From positions 3,844,001 through 3,908,000 of the forward strand of contig NZ_CP041372.2 in the NCBI RefSeq assembly GCF_006965545.2: a stretch of DNA of 64,000 nucleotides, given 5' to 3'. Below are positions 25,153-33,808 of this stretch, piece after piece (position 1 is the first letter of the stretch; each line of letters opens with the position of its first letter). The notes under the pieces are model-generated. The model made no database searches and was not told where the DNA came from. It was given only the letters and a program-made list of their open reading frames with translations. Source of the stretch: Paenalkalicoccus suaedae. GTDB taxonomy: Bacteria; Bacillota; Bacilli; Bacillales; Salisediminibacteriaceae. The position numbers and the translations under genes are program-made.

Positions 25153-25263
25153 GTTTGCTCGTTCTCGTACCCTGTTTGACCCTCCCACCGCTTCGTTTGC
25201 GCCTGCTGGCACTTGGTTTGCACTCCCTTGGACTTTGTTTGCGCCTCCTTACACTTGGGTTAT
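25153..25263 (+). repeat. 21-bp phased GTTTGC array
   Basis: GTTTGC/GTTTGA keywords at 25153, 25174, 25195, 25216 and 25237, with a degenerate sixth at 25258; every step is 21 bp. Three are followed by a C-rich stretch (GCGCCT, GCACTC). It is the same family as 3576-3701 and abuts the promoter of the next gene. Confidence 0.88.
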
Positions 25264-25269
25264 TCCAAC

Positions 25270-25331
25270 TTGAAATAATTTACACTACATGATAATCTAT
25301 ATTTATAGATTACTAATCTAAAAACTTAGTC
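25270..25331 (+). promoter_or_regulatory. Promoter with paired operators of the ArsR paralogue
   Basis: A -35 TTGAAA (25270-25275) and -10 TAATCT (25293-25298) are 17 bp apart. The palindrome ATCTATATTTATAGAT (25295-25310) overlaps the -10. A weaker copy, ATCTAAAAACTTAGTC, starts 21 bp on (25316-25331). Layout and sequence mirror 3480-3541. Confidence 0.8.
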
Positions 25332-25358
25332 TAATAAACCAATAAGGAGCCTATCACT

Positions 25359-25844
25359 ATGACCAGCCCCTCTAATTTTTCACTAAAACAAGCAAAGCTC
25401 TTGAGTAGCGCGCTCAGAATGAAGATTGTCAGTGTGCTCGTGGACGAGCCAAAAACCTCTAGACAGGTTGCCACAGAGCTCAATCAATCGCCGGGCAACG
25501 TACACTATCACATCAAACGTCTCCATGAAGGCGGACTGCTCGAACTCGTGGAAGAAAAAAAGGTGCGCGGACTCACCGAAAAATACTATAAATCGACATC
25601 CAAATGGTTCAATACCGACCACGATGGCACGATCGATCACGTCTTGAGTGACTCCTTTGAAGCAAAGCAGTCAACAGCACTCAGTATCCGTCTACACCTC
25701 TCCCCTGAGCAGCGCACAGAATTAGAAGAAGGGTTCCGTGATTTTCTGGAAGGATGGGTGAAAAAAGCCGATATTGATGAGGCAAATCAGGAGTTTAGTA
25801 TCGGGGTGAAGGTGGTCTCGACGGAACCGAAGGAAAAGCCATGA
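25359..25844 (+). CDS. ArsR-type winged-helix regulator (HTH_20-like)
   Basis: A 161-residue paralogue of the regulator at 2951, sharing KQAKLL, the recognition region with NVHYHIKRL and the C-terminal EFSIGVKVVSTEPK against EYSVGINIVSTKPK. AAGGAG precedes the ATG. It overlaps the start of an MFS exporter by 4 nt (ATGA), so it most likely represses its own operon through the paired palindromes at 25295 and 25316. Inducer unknown. Confidence 0.9.
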   Translation: MTSPSNFSLKQAKLLSSALRMKIVSVLVDEPKTSRQVATELNQSPGNVHYHIKRLHEGGLLELVEEKKVRGLTEKYYKSTSKWFNTDHDGTIDHVLSDSFEAKQSTALSIRLHLSPEQRTELEEGFRDFLEGWVKKADIDEANQEFSIGVKVVSTEPKEKP

Positions 25845-27115
25845 GTATCCTAAAAAATAAAAACTTTCTCTATATGTTTTTGGGACGGATCACGACGAAT
25901 ATTGGGGATAGCCTTTACACCGTTGCCGCGATGTGGCTCGTATATGACCTTGGTGGATCGACGTTTTTTACGGGGTTAGCTGGATTCCTCACACTCTTTC
26001 CGCGTCTGATCCAGTTCCTATCCGGACCGCTCCTTGATCGAATATCAATTCGCAAACTCTTACTGACCACACAGCTTCTTCAGGCGGCACTTTTACTGCT
26101 TATCCCACTCGCCGCATACGCTGGATATTTAACAGTCGGACTCGTACTGATCATCTCGCCAATTCTCACGACGCTCAATATGCTCGTGTATCCTGCCCAG
26201 ATCGCAGCCTTACCAAAGCTCGTTAACAACAAAGACCTTTCTCAAGCAAACTCTCTTTTTGCAGTGGCATATCAAGGCATTGAGATTGCCTGCAATGCAC
26301 TTGCTGGCGTCCTCATCGTTACTATTGGCGCCATATCCATCTACCTCTTAGATTCCGTCATGTTTATGCTTGGCGCACTTCTCTTTTCTTTTATCCGATT
26401 ACCTAAACAAGTAGCAACGCCAAAGACAGCAACCTCTATTAAAAGCACGCTATCTACATACAAACGAGAACTCACAGAAGGCATCTCTATCCTATTTAGT
26501 AACACCTTCTCCCGACTTCTGCTCGGCGTTCTTGTCATTAACTTCGTCGGAGGCGCCACCTTCGTCGTCCTCCCAGCTTTTAGCGAACAACGCGGTGGTG
26601 CAGAGATTTTCGGGTTTCTCCTCATGGCACAAGCAATCGGAAGCTTAGCTGGAGCCCTACTCGCACCTTATTTACGACTAGAGAACATCGGCATCGGACG
26701 TGTATATGCCATCGCCTTTTTAATAAGCGGCACGCTGTGGGCCACATCCATATTCATCCCGACAACATGGCTTATGATCGTCATTTACGGTCTCGCCTGG
26801 TTCCCTGGCGGCGTCACCAACATACTCATCAACACCGCCATCCAAAAAGGCATCCCAAAGCACCTCCTAGGCCGCGTTTTCGCCGCATCCATGAGTGTCA
26901 GCGGCATCGCCATGCCACTCGGCTCGCTCATCGGCGGTAGCACAGGCGCACTACTCGGCCCAACACCGATCATCGCAGCAAGCGGCGCGATCGTCCTCGG
27001 CGTAGGCATCTTCTGGCTCATCGACACGACCACCAGATCCCTCCCAAATCAACATGATATTTCGGAGGAAACGTTTGTAAAGACACCCTCGCAGATTAGG
27101 AATGTGAGCTCTTAA
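25841..27115 (+). CDS. MFS exporter (MFS_3/EntS-like)
   Basis: A 424-residue twelve-helix major facilitator. The loop 2-3 motif appears as GPLLDRISIRKLL, and the second-half equivalent region includes HLLGRVFAAS. Family members export macrolides, siderophores or other drugs. It starts within the preceding ArsR-type gene, so the pair forms a regulated efflux unit. No terminator is visible directly after it. The substrate is not deducible. Confidence 0.9.
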   Translation: MSILKNKNFLYMFLGRITTNIGDSLYTVAAMWLVYDLGGSTFFTGLAGFLTLFPRLIQFLSGPLLDRISIRKLLLTTQLLQAALLLLIPLAAYAGYLTVGLVLIISPILTTLNMLVYPAQIAALPKLVNNKDLSQANSLFAVAYQGIEIACNALAGVLIVTIGAISIYLLDSVMFMLGALLFSFIRLPKQVATPKTATSIKSTLSTYKRELTEGISILFSNTFSRLLLGVLVINFVGGATFVVLPAFSEQRGGAEIFGFLLMAQAIGSLAGALLAPYLRLENIGIGRVYAIAFLISGTLWATSIFIPTTWLMIVIYGLAWFPGGVTNILINTAIQKGIPKHLLGRVFAASMSVSGIAMPLGSLIGGSTGALLGPTPIIAASGAIVLGVGIFWLIDTTTRSLPNQHDISEETFVKTPSQIRNVSS

Positions 27116-27119
27116 GGAG

Positions 27120-27194
27120 ATCGATAAGTGACAAAATAGTTTATCGAATAATCGATTATAATCGATTACTTAAAAGGGATTGAAAATAATCGAT
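27120..27194. promoter_or_regulatory. Cluster of ATCGAT palindromes
   Basis: ATCGAT occurs at 27120, 27151, 27161 and 27189. CGATAA (27122) and TTATCG (27141) form an inverted repeat. The cluster lies in the 228-bp gap upstream of the AlbA-family remnant. It could be an operator region; the binding protein is unknown. Confidence 0.45.
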
Positions 27195-27343
27195 AGAATG
27201 GAGACTGGTTGGTAAAATGTAATACACATAAAAATTTTCCTAAATACAATTCTGTAAAATACGACATTAAGAATAGATCAATAATTAATTGCTATAATTA
27301 GTACATGCTTTGAGAGAGTGTTGACAAGGAGGTGATTCTCTAA

Positions 27344-28237
27344 ATGCTCATAGAATCTGACGGGACAAGCTTTGAAAATACTCGTAGCTTGAAACAAGAT
27401 TTAACGTTCGACCAAACGACTTCTTTCTTTAAGGAGTTGAATATACCTTTTAACACGGAACATCAGCGTACGTTAGGATTAAGAACCACAGATGATTATT
27501 TCACTAATTTAGGCTTACTTTTTTCTGATCAATGTGAACACACCATTAAATGTGCGCGTTACGCTGGCAATGATAAACTCGATTTTCAGGACAGAAAAGA
27601 ATTTAACGGATCACTTCTAACTCAAGTAGAAGCAGCATTTGCGTATATGGATTTGTATAACAGGAAGACCTCTCACTTTGAGGGTTTGAAGCGCATCGAA
27701 AAAGAAAGCTACCCATCTTATGCACTCAGAGAAGCGTTGATAAATGCCGTCACACACCGTGATTATAGTTTCAGCTCAAGTATTTTAATTCACTTATTCC
27801 AAGACCGCATCGAAATTGTTTCAGTCGGTGGATTAGTAAAGGGGCTGACGGTCACGGATATTGAGCTAGGAATTTCTCAAAGTCGCAATCCAAAACTTGC
27901 GGCTGTTCTCTATCGATTAAAGTGGATCGAAAGTTACGGAACTGGCTTACAACGCATGCTCGAAAGCTACAAATCTAGCTCTGTAAAACCTTCGTGGAAG
28001 GTAGGGCCTAATGCTTTTGTGGTCACTTTACCTAACGCGCTACCAGATGCGGAGTTAAGAGATGACTTACAAGTAACGGAATGGTTAAAGAATCATCCGA
28101 CATTTACTTCTCGGGAGTTAGAAACGTTTTTAGATAAAAGTAAAGCCAGTACTAGAAAAATAATAAGTGATTTACTTCAAGAAGGACGAATAACTCGTCA
28201 GGGAAAAGGTCCTTCTACAACCTACAAAGTGAATTAG
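27344..28237 (+). CDS. AlbA/Schlafen-family ATP-binding regulator lacking its N-terminal domain
   Basis: A 297-residue protein that matches the second half of AlbA_2-containing putative regulators. The HATPase-like domain (about 110-235) has YALREALINAVTHRDYS, DRIEIVSVGGL and ESYGTGLQRM; a C-terminal winged helix has TSRELETFLDKSKAS. Family proteins usually start with a ~120-residue AlbA_2 domain; here the protein begins at the linker just before QDLTF. AAGGAGGTGAT lies before the ATG, so it could still be translated. Either a truncated gene that kept or gained a ribosome site, or a natural short form. Confidence 0.75.
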   Translation: MLIESDGTSFENTRSLKQDLTFDQTTSFFKELNIPFNTEHQRTLGLRTTDDYFTNLGLLFSDQCEHTIKCARYAGNDKLDFQDRKEFNGSLLTQVEAAFAYMDLYNRKTSHFEGLKRIEKESYPSYALREALINAVTHRDYSFSSSILIHLFQDRIEIVSVGGLVKGLTVTDIELGISQSRNPKLAAVLYRLKWIESYGTGLQRMLESYKSSSVKPSWKVGPNAFVVTLPNALPDAELRDDLQVTEWLKNHPTFTSRELETFLDKSKASTRKIISDLLQEGRITRQGKGPSTTYKVN

Positions 28238-28274
28238 ATGGAGAGACGCAATGTGCTTCAGCTCCACCGAAAAT

Positions 28275-28312
28275 AAAAAAGAGGCTCCATAAACCAGAGC
28301 CTCTCCCCTTTA
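28275..28312. terminator. Bidirectional terminator
   Basis: GAGGCTC (28281-28287) and GAGCCTC (28297-28303) form a stem with an A-run on the left and a pyrimidine run on the right. It separates the AlbA-family gene and the convergent acetyltransferase. Confidence 0.85.
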
Positions 28313-28723
28313 TTCTGCACCCGCACCCGACTGCCTCTCATAATTCCGCACGACCATTCCATTTACTCGCGTCATTCCTAGCTTTTCATAATAAGGAACG
28401 AGGTCGTTGTCACAGCAAAGATCGATCATGTATACGTGTTCAAGCTGCTTTAACATGCGCGTCACGAGCTCTTTGCCGATGCCTTGGCTTTTATACTCGG
28501 GTAGCACCTCCAAAAATGGAATGTATGCCGATAGCACGCCGTCGCTTATTGCGGTAATAAACCCGATGACCCGCTCCGTCGATTCGTCCATGGCGAGGAC
28601 GACATGACTGCTATTTGTAAGTAGCTTTATGTGTGTTTCTTCCGATGGCGGATTTGGCCATCCATCAAAAAATCCCTCTAGCATCTGCGCCGTGATCCCC
28701 TCGGCCGACTGTATGTATCTCAT
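28310..28723 (-). CDS. GNAT acetyltransferase
   Basis: A 137-residue GNAT-fold enzyme. The strand FLEVLPEYKSQGIGKELVTRML carries the Q/RxxGxG/A acetyl-CoA motif as KSQGIG, and the fold ends with YYEKLGM. The ATG at 28723 has AAGGAG about 9 nt upstream; the longer frame to 28807 has no ribosome site and reads into the divergent promoter region. It is divergent from a small membrane protein. The acceptor substrate is unknown. Confidence 0.88.
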   Translation of the reverse strand: MRYIQSAEGITAQMLEGFFDGWPNPPSEETHIKLLTNSSHVVLAMDESTERVIGFITAISDGVLSAYIPFLEVLPEYKSQGIGKELVTRMLKQLEHVYMIDLCCDNDLVPYYEKLGMTRVNGMVVRNYERQSGAGAE

Positions 28724-28820
28724 GCATGCACGCTCCTTGTAAGTTAGATAAATTCCATATAAACTAAATATTACCACAAACCCTTTTTTCCGACAGAAAA
28801 AACGCAAGGAGGCTCTTCAT

Positions 28821-29027
28821 ATGGACGAAAAATATAGCATGAGAACAACTTATTTAAAGAAGTACTGGAAGTTTTGGGTCCTACTCGGCGTCATACTCGT
28901 AGCATTTTCCGTACCGAACATACTCATTTGGGACATCACGCTCATACGCTTTATAAGTATTGGCTACATGCTGCTCATGCCACTCATGTTCGGGGTTTAT
29001 GTAAGTGTGAGGGAAGGTCGTGGGTGA
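28821..29027 (+). CDS. Small two-helix membrane protein
   Basis: A 68-residue protein with two hydrophobic segments (about 18-35 and 42-60) and a charged N-terminus (MDEKYSMRTTYLKKY). AAGGAGG lies 8 nt before the ATG. It is convergent with an MFS gene 13 bp away. No family recognised. Confidence 0.7.
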   Translation: MDEKYSMRTTYLKKYWKFWVLLGVILVAFSVPNILIWDITLIRFISIGYMLLMPLMFGVYVSVREGRG

Positions 29028-29040
29028 ATTTAAACTATTG

Positions 29041-30270
29041 CTAGACCCTTCTAATATTTTTATTACTTAAGCTTACTATCGCTGTCCCTGCAATTAAACC
29101 TCCACCTAGTAGAAAAAGCATCTCAACACTAATGATATCTAACAGCCATCCAACAAGTAAGAAAGACAATGGCTGGATGCCAGTTGAACCTAGGAGTTGC
29201 AAACTCATTACTCTTCCAACTGCATGAGACGGCGATTTCTTTTGAATTAATGTCAAAATAAGAACATTTAAGACTCCAATGGATAGTCCACTAATAAACA
29301 AGATAGAAGAAATCATGAATAAGCTTTCTGATAAAAATCCAACAAAAGACCAGCTTATCCCCAGTAAGATGGCCATTGAAAATGCGACTACGACCACTGA
29401 TTTTATCTCTTTCATCAATCCAATAACTAATGATCCTATAAGTGTTCCTGCACCTAATGCGGACAGAATGAAGCCAAGATTTTCTGCTCCTCCGTCAAGG
29501 GTTGAACTTGCGATAAATGGTAATCCAATTTGTTGTGGGCCAATAATGCTTATATTTAATAGCGCGGATATGAGCACTAATGAGGCGAGAAGAGAGATAC
29601 TCCTCACAATCCTTATACCTTCTGCTATATCTTTAAAGAGATCAATGAGAGAAAATCTAGTCTGTTGCTTACACTTTTGCTCCATAGTACCTATAAAAAG
29701 GCTAACTATATAGGAGCAAACTAGAAACAAACTTAATACTACATAAACAGCCGGCAATCCATAATAGGCTATAATAATTCCCGCTATGGCCGGTCCAACT
29801 GTAGTGGACATTTGAAGGCTCAATTGAGAAAGGGAGTTAGCCGACTGAAGTTTTGATTCATCTACAAGTTTTGGAATCATTGAAAATGAGACAGGTAGAA
29901 AGAGAGCGGTAGAGATGCCAAAAAGACCTGCAAAAATCATCAAGGTTATTTCATTAACAGCCTGTTGGTATAAAAGAATCGTAAAGACTAAGCTACTTAT
30001 AAGCAATATTCCTATTGTAATTCTCAGGAGTAACTTAGGATTCATAAGGTCTGTTAAGGCTCCCCCTATGGGCATAATGATAAGTCTCGGCAAAGCCGTA
30101 ATGGTTAATAGAGTTCCTAATAATACCGTTGAACCTGTAATTTCTAACGTCATCCAAGAGAGGGAAATGAAATAAAACTGGATGGCTATTAGGATGAATA
30201 GCTGCGTGAACCAAAAATGACGAAATCGTTTTTCTTTGATCACGGCAAACAGTGCAACATTATGTGCCAT
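29041..30270 (-). CDS. MFS exporter (MFS_3 family)
   Basis: A 409-residue twelve-helix transporter with the loop 2-3 motif GGALTDLMNPKLLLR and second-half HAVGRVMSLQLLG. Its ATG overlaps the TetR-type gene stop by one base (TAATG), giving a repressor-exporter pair. Export of a xenobiotic is likely; the substrate is unknown. Composition is AT-richer than the housekeeping genes nearby. Confidence 0.9.
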   Translation of the reverse strand: MAHNVALFAVIKEKRFRHFWFTQLFILIAIQFYFISLSWMTLEITGSTVLLGTLLTITALPRLIIMPIGGALTDLMNPKLLLRITIGILLISSLVFTILLYQQAVNEITLMIFAGLFGISTALFLPVSFSMIPKLVDESKLQSANSLSQLSLQMSTTVGPAIAGIIIAYYGLPAVYVVLSLFLVCSYIVSLFIGTMEQKCKQQTRFSLIDLFKDIAEGIRIVRSISLLASLVLISALLNISIIGPQQIGLPFIASSTLDGGAENLGFILSALGAGTLIGSLVIGLMKEIKSVVVVAFSMAILLGISWSFVGFLSESLFMISSILFISGLSIGVLNVLILTLIQKKSPSHAVGRVMSLQLLGSTGIQPLSFLLVGWLLDIISVEMLFLLGGGLIAGTAIVSLSNKNIRRV

Positions 30271-30884
30271 TAGGGTTTCTTCAATCCTTTAAGTAACAAT
30301 CGAAGTTGCTCATAAAGCTCATCTAGTTCTTGTTTACTCGGCTGTTTATCCCTCACAATCCAAAAATGAACCTGCCCATCTATAAGCGACCAAAATAATT
30401 GACTCATAAGTGCAGGATTCACTAGCGAATTAAGTTCTCCTTTTTCCTTGCCACGATTTAATAATTTTATGAAGTACTCTTCACTTACATAATAATTTTC
30501 TAAGAGCTTCTCTCTATAGAGCGGATTATCACTCGCTTGTAGCCAAAACTCAAAAACAAGCTTTAAATGATTACGATCTAATTCGCTCCAGGACATGAAA
30601 ATTCTAGACCACTGTGTAAGCAATTGCTCGTAATAAGTTGCCTCACTAAATGATTCATCCAGTACACCATGCTTTTGATCTAAGATCGTCTTTAACATGT
30701 GTAAAAAAAGATCCTCTTTACTATCAAAGTAAGCATAGATGCCACCTTTACTAAACCCCGCTTCTTTTGCAATTAGGCTCATCGACGTTTCATGATATCC
30801 ATAGCTTTTAAACACCTGTAAGGCTTTTGCTGCAAGAAGTTCTTTGTTTTCTTCTTTCTTATTTTCAGATAGTTTTGGTGCCAT
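30270..30884 (-). CDS. TetR/AcrR-family repressor
   Basis: A 204-residue regulator with a TetR-type N-terminal HTH (KALQVFKSYGYHETSMSLIAKEAGFSK.. then GGIYAYFDSKEDLF) and an all-helical ligand-binding C-terminus. It is translationally coupled to the MFS gene. A perfect 16-bp palindrome at 30906 lies 22 bp upstream of the start and is probably its operator. The inducer is probably a substrate of the exporter. Confidence 0.93.
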   Translation of the reverse strand: MAPKLSENKKEENKELLAAKALQVFKSYGYHETSMSLIAKEAGFSKGGIYAYFDSKEDLFLHMLKTILDQKHGVLDESFSEATYYEQLLTQWSRIFMSWSELDRNHLKLVFEFWLQASDNPLYREKLLENYYVSEEYFIKLLNRGKEKGELNSLVNPALMSQLFWSLIDGQVHFWIVRDKQPSKQELDELYEQLRLLLKGLKKP

Positions 30885-30905
30885 GTTGATCCCTCCTCAT
30901 AAAAT

Positions 30906-30921
30906 AAACGACCGGTCGTTT
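30906..30921 (-). promoter_or_regulatory. TetR-type operator palindrome
   Basis: AAACGACCGGTCGTTT, a perfect 8-bp-arm palindrome, lies upstream of the TetR-type gene. GACCGGTC-centred sites are common for AcrR-like repressors in Firmicutes. Confidence 0.8.
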
Positions 30922-31201
30922 TTATTAATAGTAGAGTAGTATGTAAATTTTGTCAAATTGTATATGGTCTACAATAATTAATTTTCTGGATTAGTAGTAG
31001 ATTTTATTTATAATCCCAGCTATTAGATTCTCTATTTACATTTTAAAAATGGATTAAACTAGGTTATATTGAATAGATAATAGACTGATTTATAATAAGC
31101 TAGTCGCCTTATTTTTTCGCTCCTAACAGATGTTTTTGTTACTAACAGCTGCTAGTAGTCATATAGACTAACTTCAAACTACGAAAATAGGTGAATGGAA
31201 T
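30922..31201. other. AT-rich divergent intergenic region
   Basis: About 280 bp between the TetR-type gene and the OmpR-type regulator. It must hold both promoters; several TATAAT-like stretches occur (for example near 31060-31095), but none can be assigned with confidence. No open frame with a ribosome site was seen. Confidence 0.4.
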
Positions 31202-32341
31202 ATGCATCTCTTATTCGACAAAAATGTTTACTCTGTTTCGTATAATGGAGTACAAACGTCCTTTTTGAAAAAAGAATTTGAACTACTCTATTATTTGTAC
31301 AAGAACCCCAATAAAACATTTACTAGAAACGATTTATTGGATGCTTTATGGCATATGGAATCACCAGTAGATAGGACAGTAGATGACCATATTTATCGAG
31401 TAAGAAAAAAGATTCATGCATTACACTATCCTGTTCATATTAATACAATTAAGGGGCTGGGATATCAGTTAGTTTTAGAAGATACCTCAGCATTTATTTC
31501 TCCTCTCCTAGACGATAAAGAGTTTCAGCAACTAACTACCAGGCTTATTGAGAAATATCAACAGTATGGTCAAGGGGAAGCTATTAAATTACTCTCACAG
31601 CAAAAAGCGTTTGGTGTCGAACATACATCAACTCATTTTACATACTCCATTGTAAAAGGTGACTTTTACAATTTGCTCAAGAGTGCCAACCTTCATCCGT
31701 CTGAGAACGTGCTTATACTACTATTTTTACATGTTTGGATAAATGGTAAAAACCAAGCTAGTTTTCACTTTTATCGTGTAGCTTCTAAAAAACAGTTTTT
31801 TTCTAATGACATAGATAACGAAGCAGCATTATTAACACCAATCTTTTTTGCTATTTATGCGAAAGACTATACGACAGCTCAACAAAGGGTAGAAATAGCA
31901 AAAGATATCATTGATTCACCTAGCCACGGACTTTATGCCTTTCTTCAATTAATTAGTATTATCATTGCTATATGTCAGAATAATAAGAACACAGCGAAGG
32001 CACTTATTCACAATATGGACAAGTTTTTAACAGAGAGATCCTATAGTCGTGAAGTTGGCTTTTTACGCATTTTAGAGGGCATCTTTCAACTAAAATACAT
32101 AGATAAAAACAAAGGTAGAGAACTAATTAGAAGTGGTATTTTGATATCTAGACAAACTCAATTTAGTTTAAATATACTTTTAGCAGTCGATATGTGTTTA
32201 TTTTTACTAAACGAAGAAGTACTTGACCCCGCCTCCGTTTCATTCGTTAATAAAGAATGGAAGCTTTTATGCAATGAATATAAGCTTCCTAAGCTAAAGC
32301 ATCATGTGGAAGAACATTTGCGCAACGCTTTAAAAAGCTAA
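31202..32341 (+). CDS. OmpR-type winged-helix regulator with helical-repeat C-terminus
   Basis: A 379-residue protein. The N-terminal ~100 residues are an OmpR/PhoB-type DNA-binding domain (EFELLYYLYKNPNKTFTRNDLLDALW, RVRKKIH, NTIKGLGYQLV) with no receiver domain before it. The C-terminal ~270 residues are leucine-rich helices resembling TPR/BTAD-like repeats. AGGTG lies 8 nt before the ATG. Such stand-alone regulators can sense proteins or small ligands through the helical region. It is convergent with an MFS gene, which it may or may not regulate. Confidence 0.8.
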   Translation: MHLLFDKNVYSVSYNGVQTSFLKKEFELLYYLYKNPNKTFTRNDLLDALWHMESPVDRTVDDHIYRVRKKIHALHYPVHINTIKGLGYQLVLEDTSAFISPLLDDKEFQQLTTRLIEKYQQYGQGEAIKLLSQQKAFGVEHTSTHFTYSIVKGDFYNLLKSANLHPSENVLILLFLHVWINGKNQASFHFYRVASKKQFFSNDIDNEAALLTPIFFAIYAKDYTTAQQRVEIAKDIIDSPSHGLYAFLQLISIIIAICQNNKNTAKALIHNMDKFLTERSYSREVGFLRILEGIFQLKYIDKNKGRELIRSGILISRQTQFSLNILLAVDMCLFLLNEEVLDPASVSFVNKEWKLLCNEYKLPKLKHHVEEHLRNALKS

Positions 32342-32344
32342 AAG

Positions 32345-32404
32345 CACCAAAGACATATACATTAACGCACATGTCTTTGGTGTAAATGTCTTTGATATTT
32401 TTTT
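32345..32404. terminator. Bidirectional terminator-like hairpin
   Basis: CACCAAAGACAT (32345-32356) and ATGTCTTTGGTG (32371-32382) form a perfect 12-bp stem between convergent genes; a T-run (32398-32404) follows. A second partial copy (ATGTCTTTG) lies at 32386. Confidence 0.75.
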
Positions 32405-32430
32405 GCACCAACAATTTGTATTAGTTGATT

Positions 32431-33675
32431 TTAATTAGATATAGTGTCTTGTTTTTCAATCTTAATAAGGAATAGCATGGCAAAAAAACCTCCTATAAGT
32501 AAAAACATTCCTATATTAAGATAAATTACATTTGCACTCCAAACACTCACTATAAGGCCCCCTATTAATGGAGCAGTCACAACGACAGTATTGCTAATTG
32601 AATTGTATATACCAGAAATTCTACCTATATTTTCTTTCGAAGTCTCTCGTTGTATAGTAACGCTAATAGCGATAGTAAATAGTCCTATTCCCCCCCCCGC
32701 AATGATACCAAATAGGACTGGTATGTAGGTAGGAACCCCAAGATATAACCACCCAAAGCCTATAAACCCAGCTCCTAGTAAAACATAGCTAATTCCTAGT
32801 AGAACGCCATAAAAACGCACCGTGTTCATTTGGTTGATAATAATTATTGCACTGAGCGCTCCGAACCCTGAGCCAGACATCACCCAACCTATCAACTCAG
32901 GACGATCGGGCGCTACACTCCTTAATAAAACCGTTACTTGAACATCCATCATCTGAATAGCCATCAATCCTACAAGCGAAATCCCGAAGAACCATTTTAA
33001 TTTATAGTTACGTAAAACAGCTACCCACCCATCTTTCCATGACTTCCAGAAAGACACGTTGCTATGTGGGTGGCTAGCTGCATCAGGCTTCTGGAATTCA
33101 CTTCTTTTCCTTAACTGAATAATAATGAGAGCGGAGAAGAAGTAGGCGCAAGCACCAATAAAAATACAAAGTCCAGGAGAAAAATAGCCTGCTAATATAC
33201 CACCAATAAAGGGGCCTAATACTTTTGAAAGCTCATTGACTGTTCCGTTCCAGGTAACTGCTTTTACAATGTGTTGCTCTTGTACAATATGTTTTATTAA
33301 CGATTGTTGGGCTGGGAAGTGAATCACTGTTACCGCAGCTCTCATCAATATAAGTGGCAGAGCTACCAAGTGATTAGGCGCAAAGATCAAAAATATAGTT
33401 AGAATTGCCGTACATATATCCGCGTATGCCATTAATGTGATGTTATTAAATCGATCAACAAATTGCCCTACAAATTGACTTAATAGCGCATGTGGTAATG
33501 CATACGCTACTGGAATTAGCGCTACATATAATGGATCTAACTGCCATACAAACGAAAATAAAATCATGATTGCAACCATGTCGAACCATCTACCAAACAT
33601 GGATACAGTGTAGGAGCTAAAAATTCTTAGAAAAGGCTTGTTGTTCCAAAGGGTTGGCAATGTTTTATTCTTCAT
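32431..33675 (-). CDS. MFS exporter (MFS_3 family) with G9 tract
   Basis: A 414-residue twelve-helix major facilitator of the same broad family as the two upstream exporters. Recognisable parts are the start NKPFLRIFSSYTVSMFG, the loop 2-3 region GQFVDRFNNITLM and the second-half NIGRISGIYNS. The ribosome site before the ATG is weak (GAGAGAG). A run of nine G on the coding strand (32698-32690) encodes glycines in AGGGIG of a TM helix; slippage there would frameshift the gene. Substrate unknown. Confidence 0.88.
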   Translation of the reverse strand: MKNKTLPTLWNNKPFLRIFSSYTVSMFGRWFDMVAIMILFSFVWQLDPLYVALIPVAYALPHALLSQFVGQFVDRFNNITLMAYADICTAILTIFLIFAPNHLVALPLILMRAAVTVIHFPAQQSLIKHIVQEQHIVKAVTWNGTVNELSKVLGPFIGGILAGYFSPGLCIFIGACAYFFSALIIIQLRKRSEFQKPDAASHPHSNVSFWKSWKDGWVAVLRNYKLKWFFGISLVGLMAIQMMDVQVTVLLRSVAPDRPELIGWVMSGSGFGALSAIIIINQMNTVRFYGVLLGISYVLLGAGFIGFGWLYLGVPTYIPVLFGIIAGGGIGLFTIAISVTIQRETSKENIGRISGIYNSISNTVVVTAPLIGGLIVSVWSANVIYLNIGMFLLIGGFFAMLFLIKIEKQDTISN

Positions 33676-33808
33676 CTACGTCACTCTCTCTTTTTGTTTT
33701 CACTATACAAATCAAATATCAGAGGCGTATCAGAGGAAGAGATATAGTAGGGCGAAGAAATCTACTTGAAAAGGTGGTATAGTAATACCAAAAAGGAGGT
33801 CCGACCCA

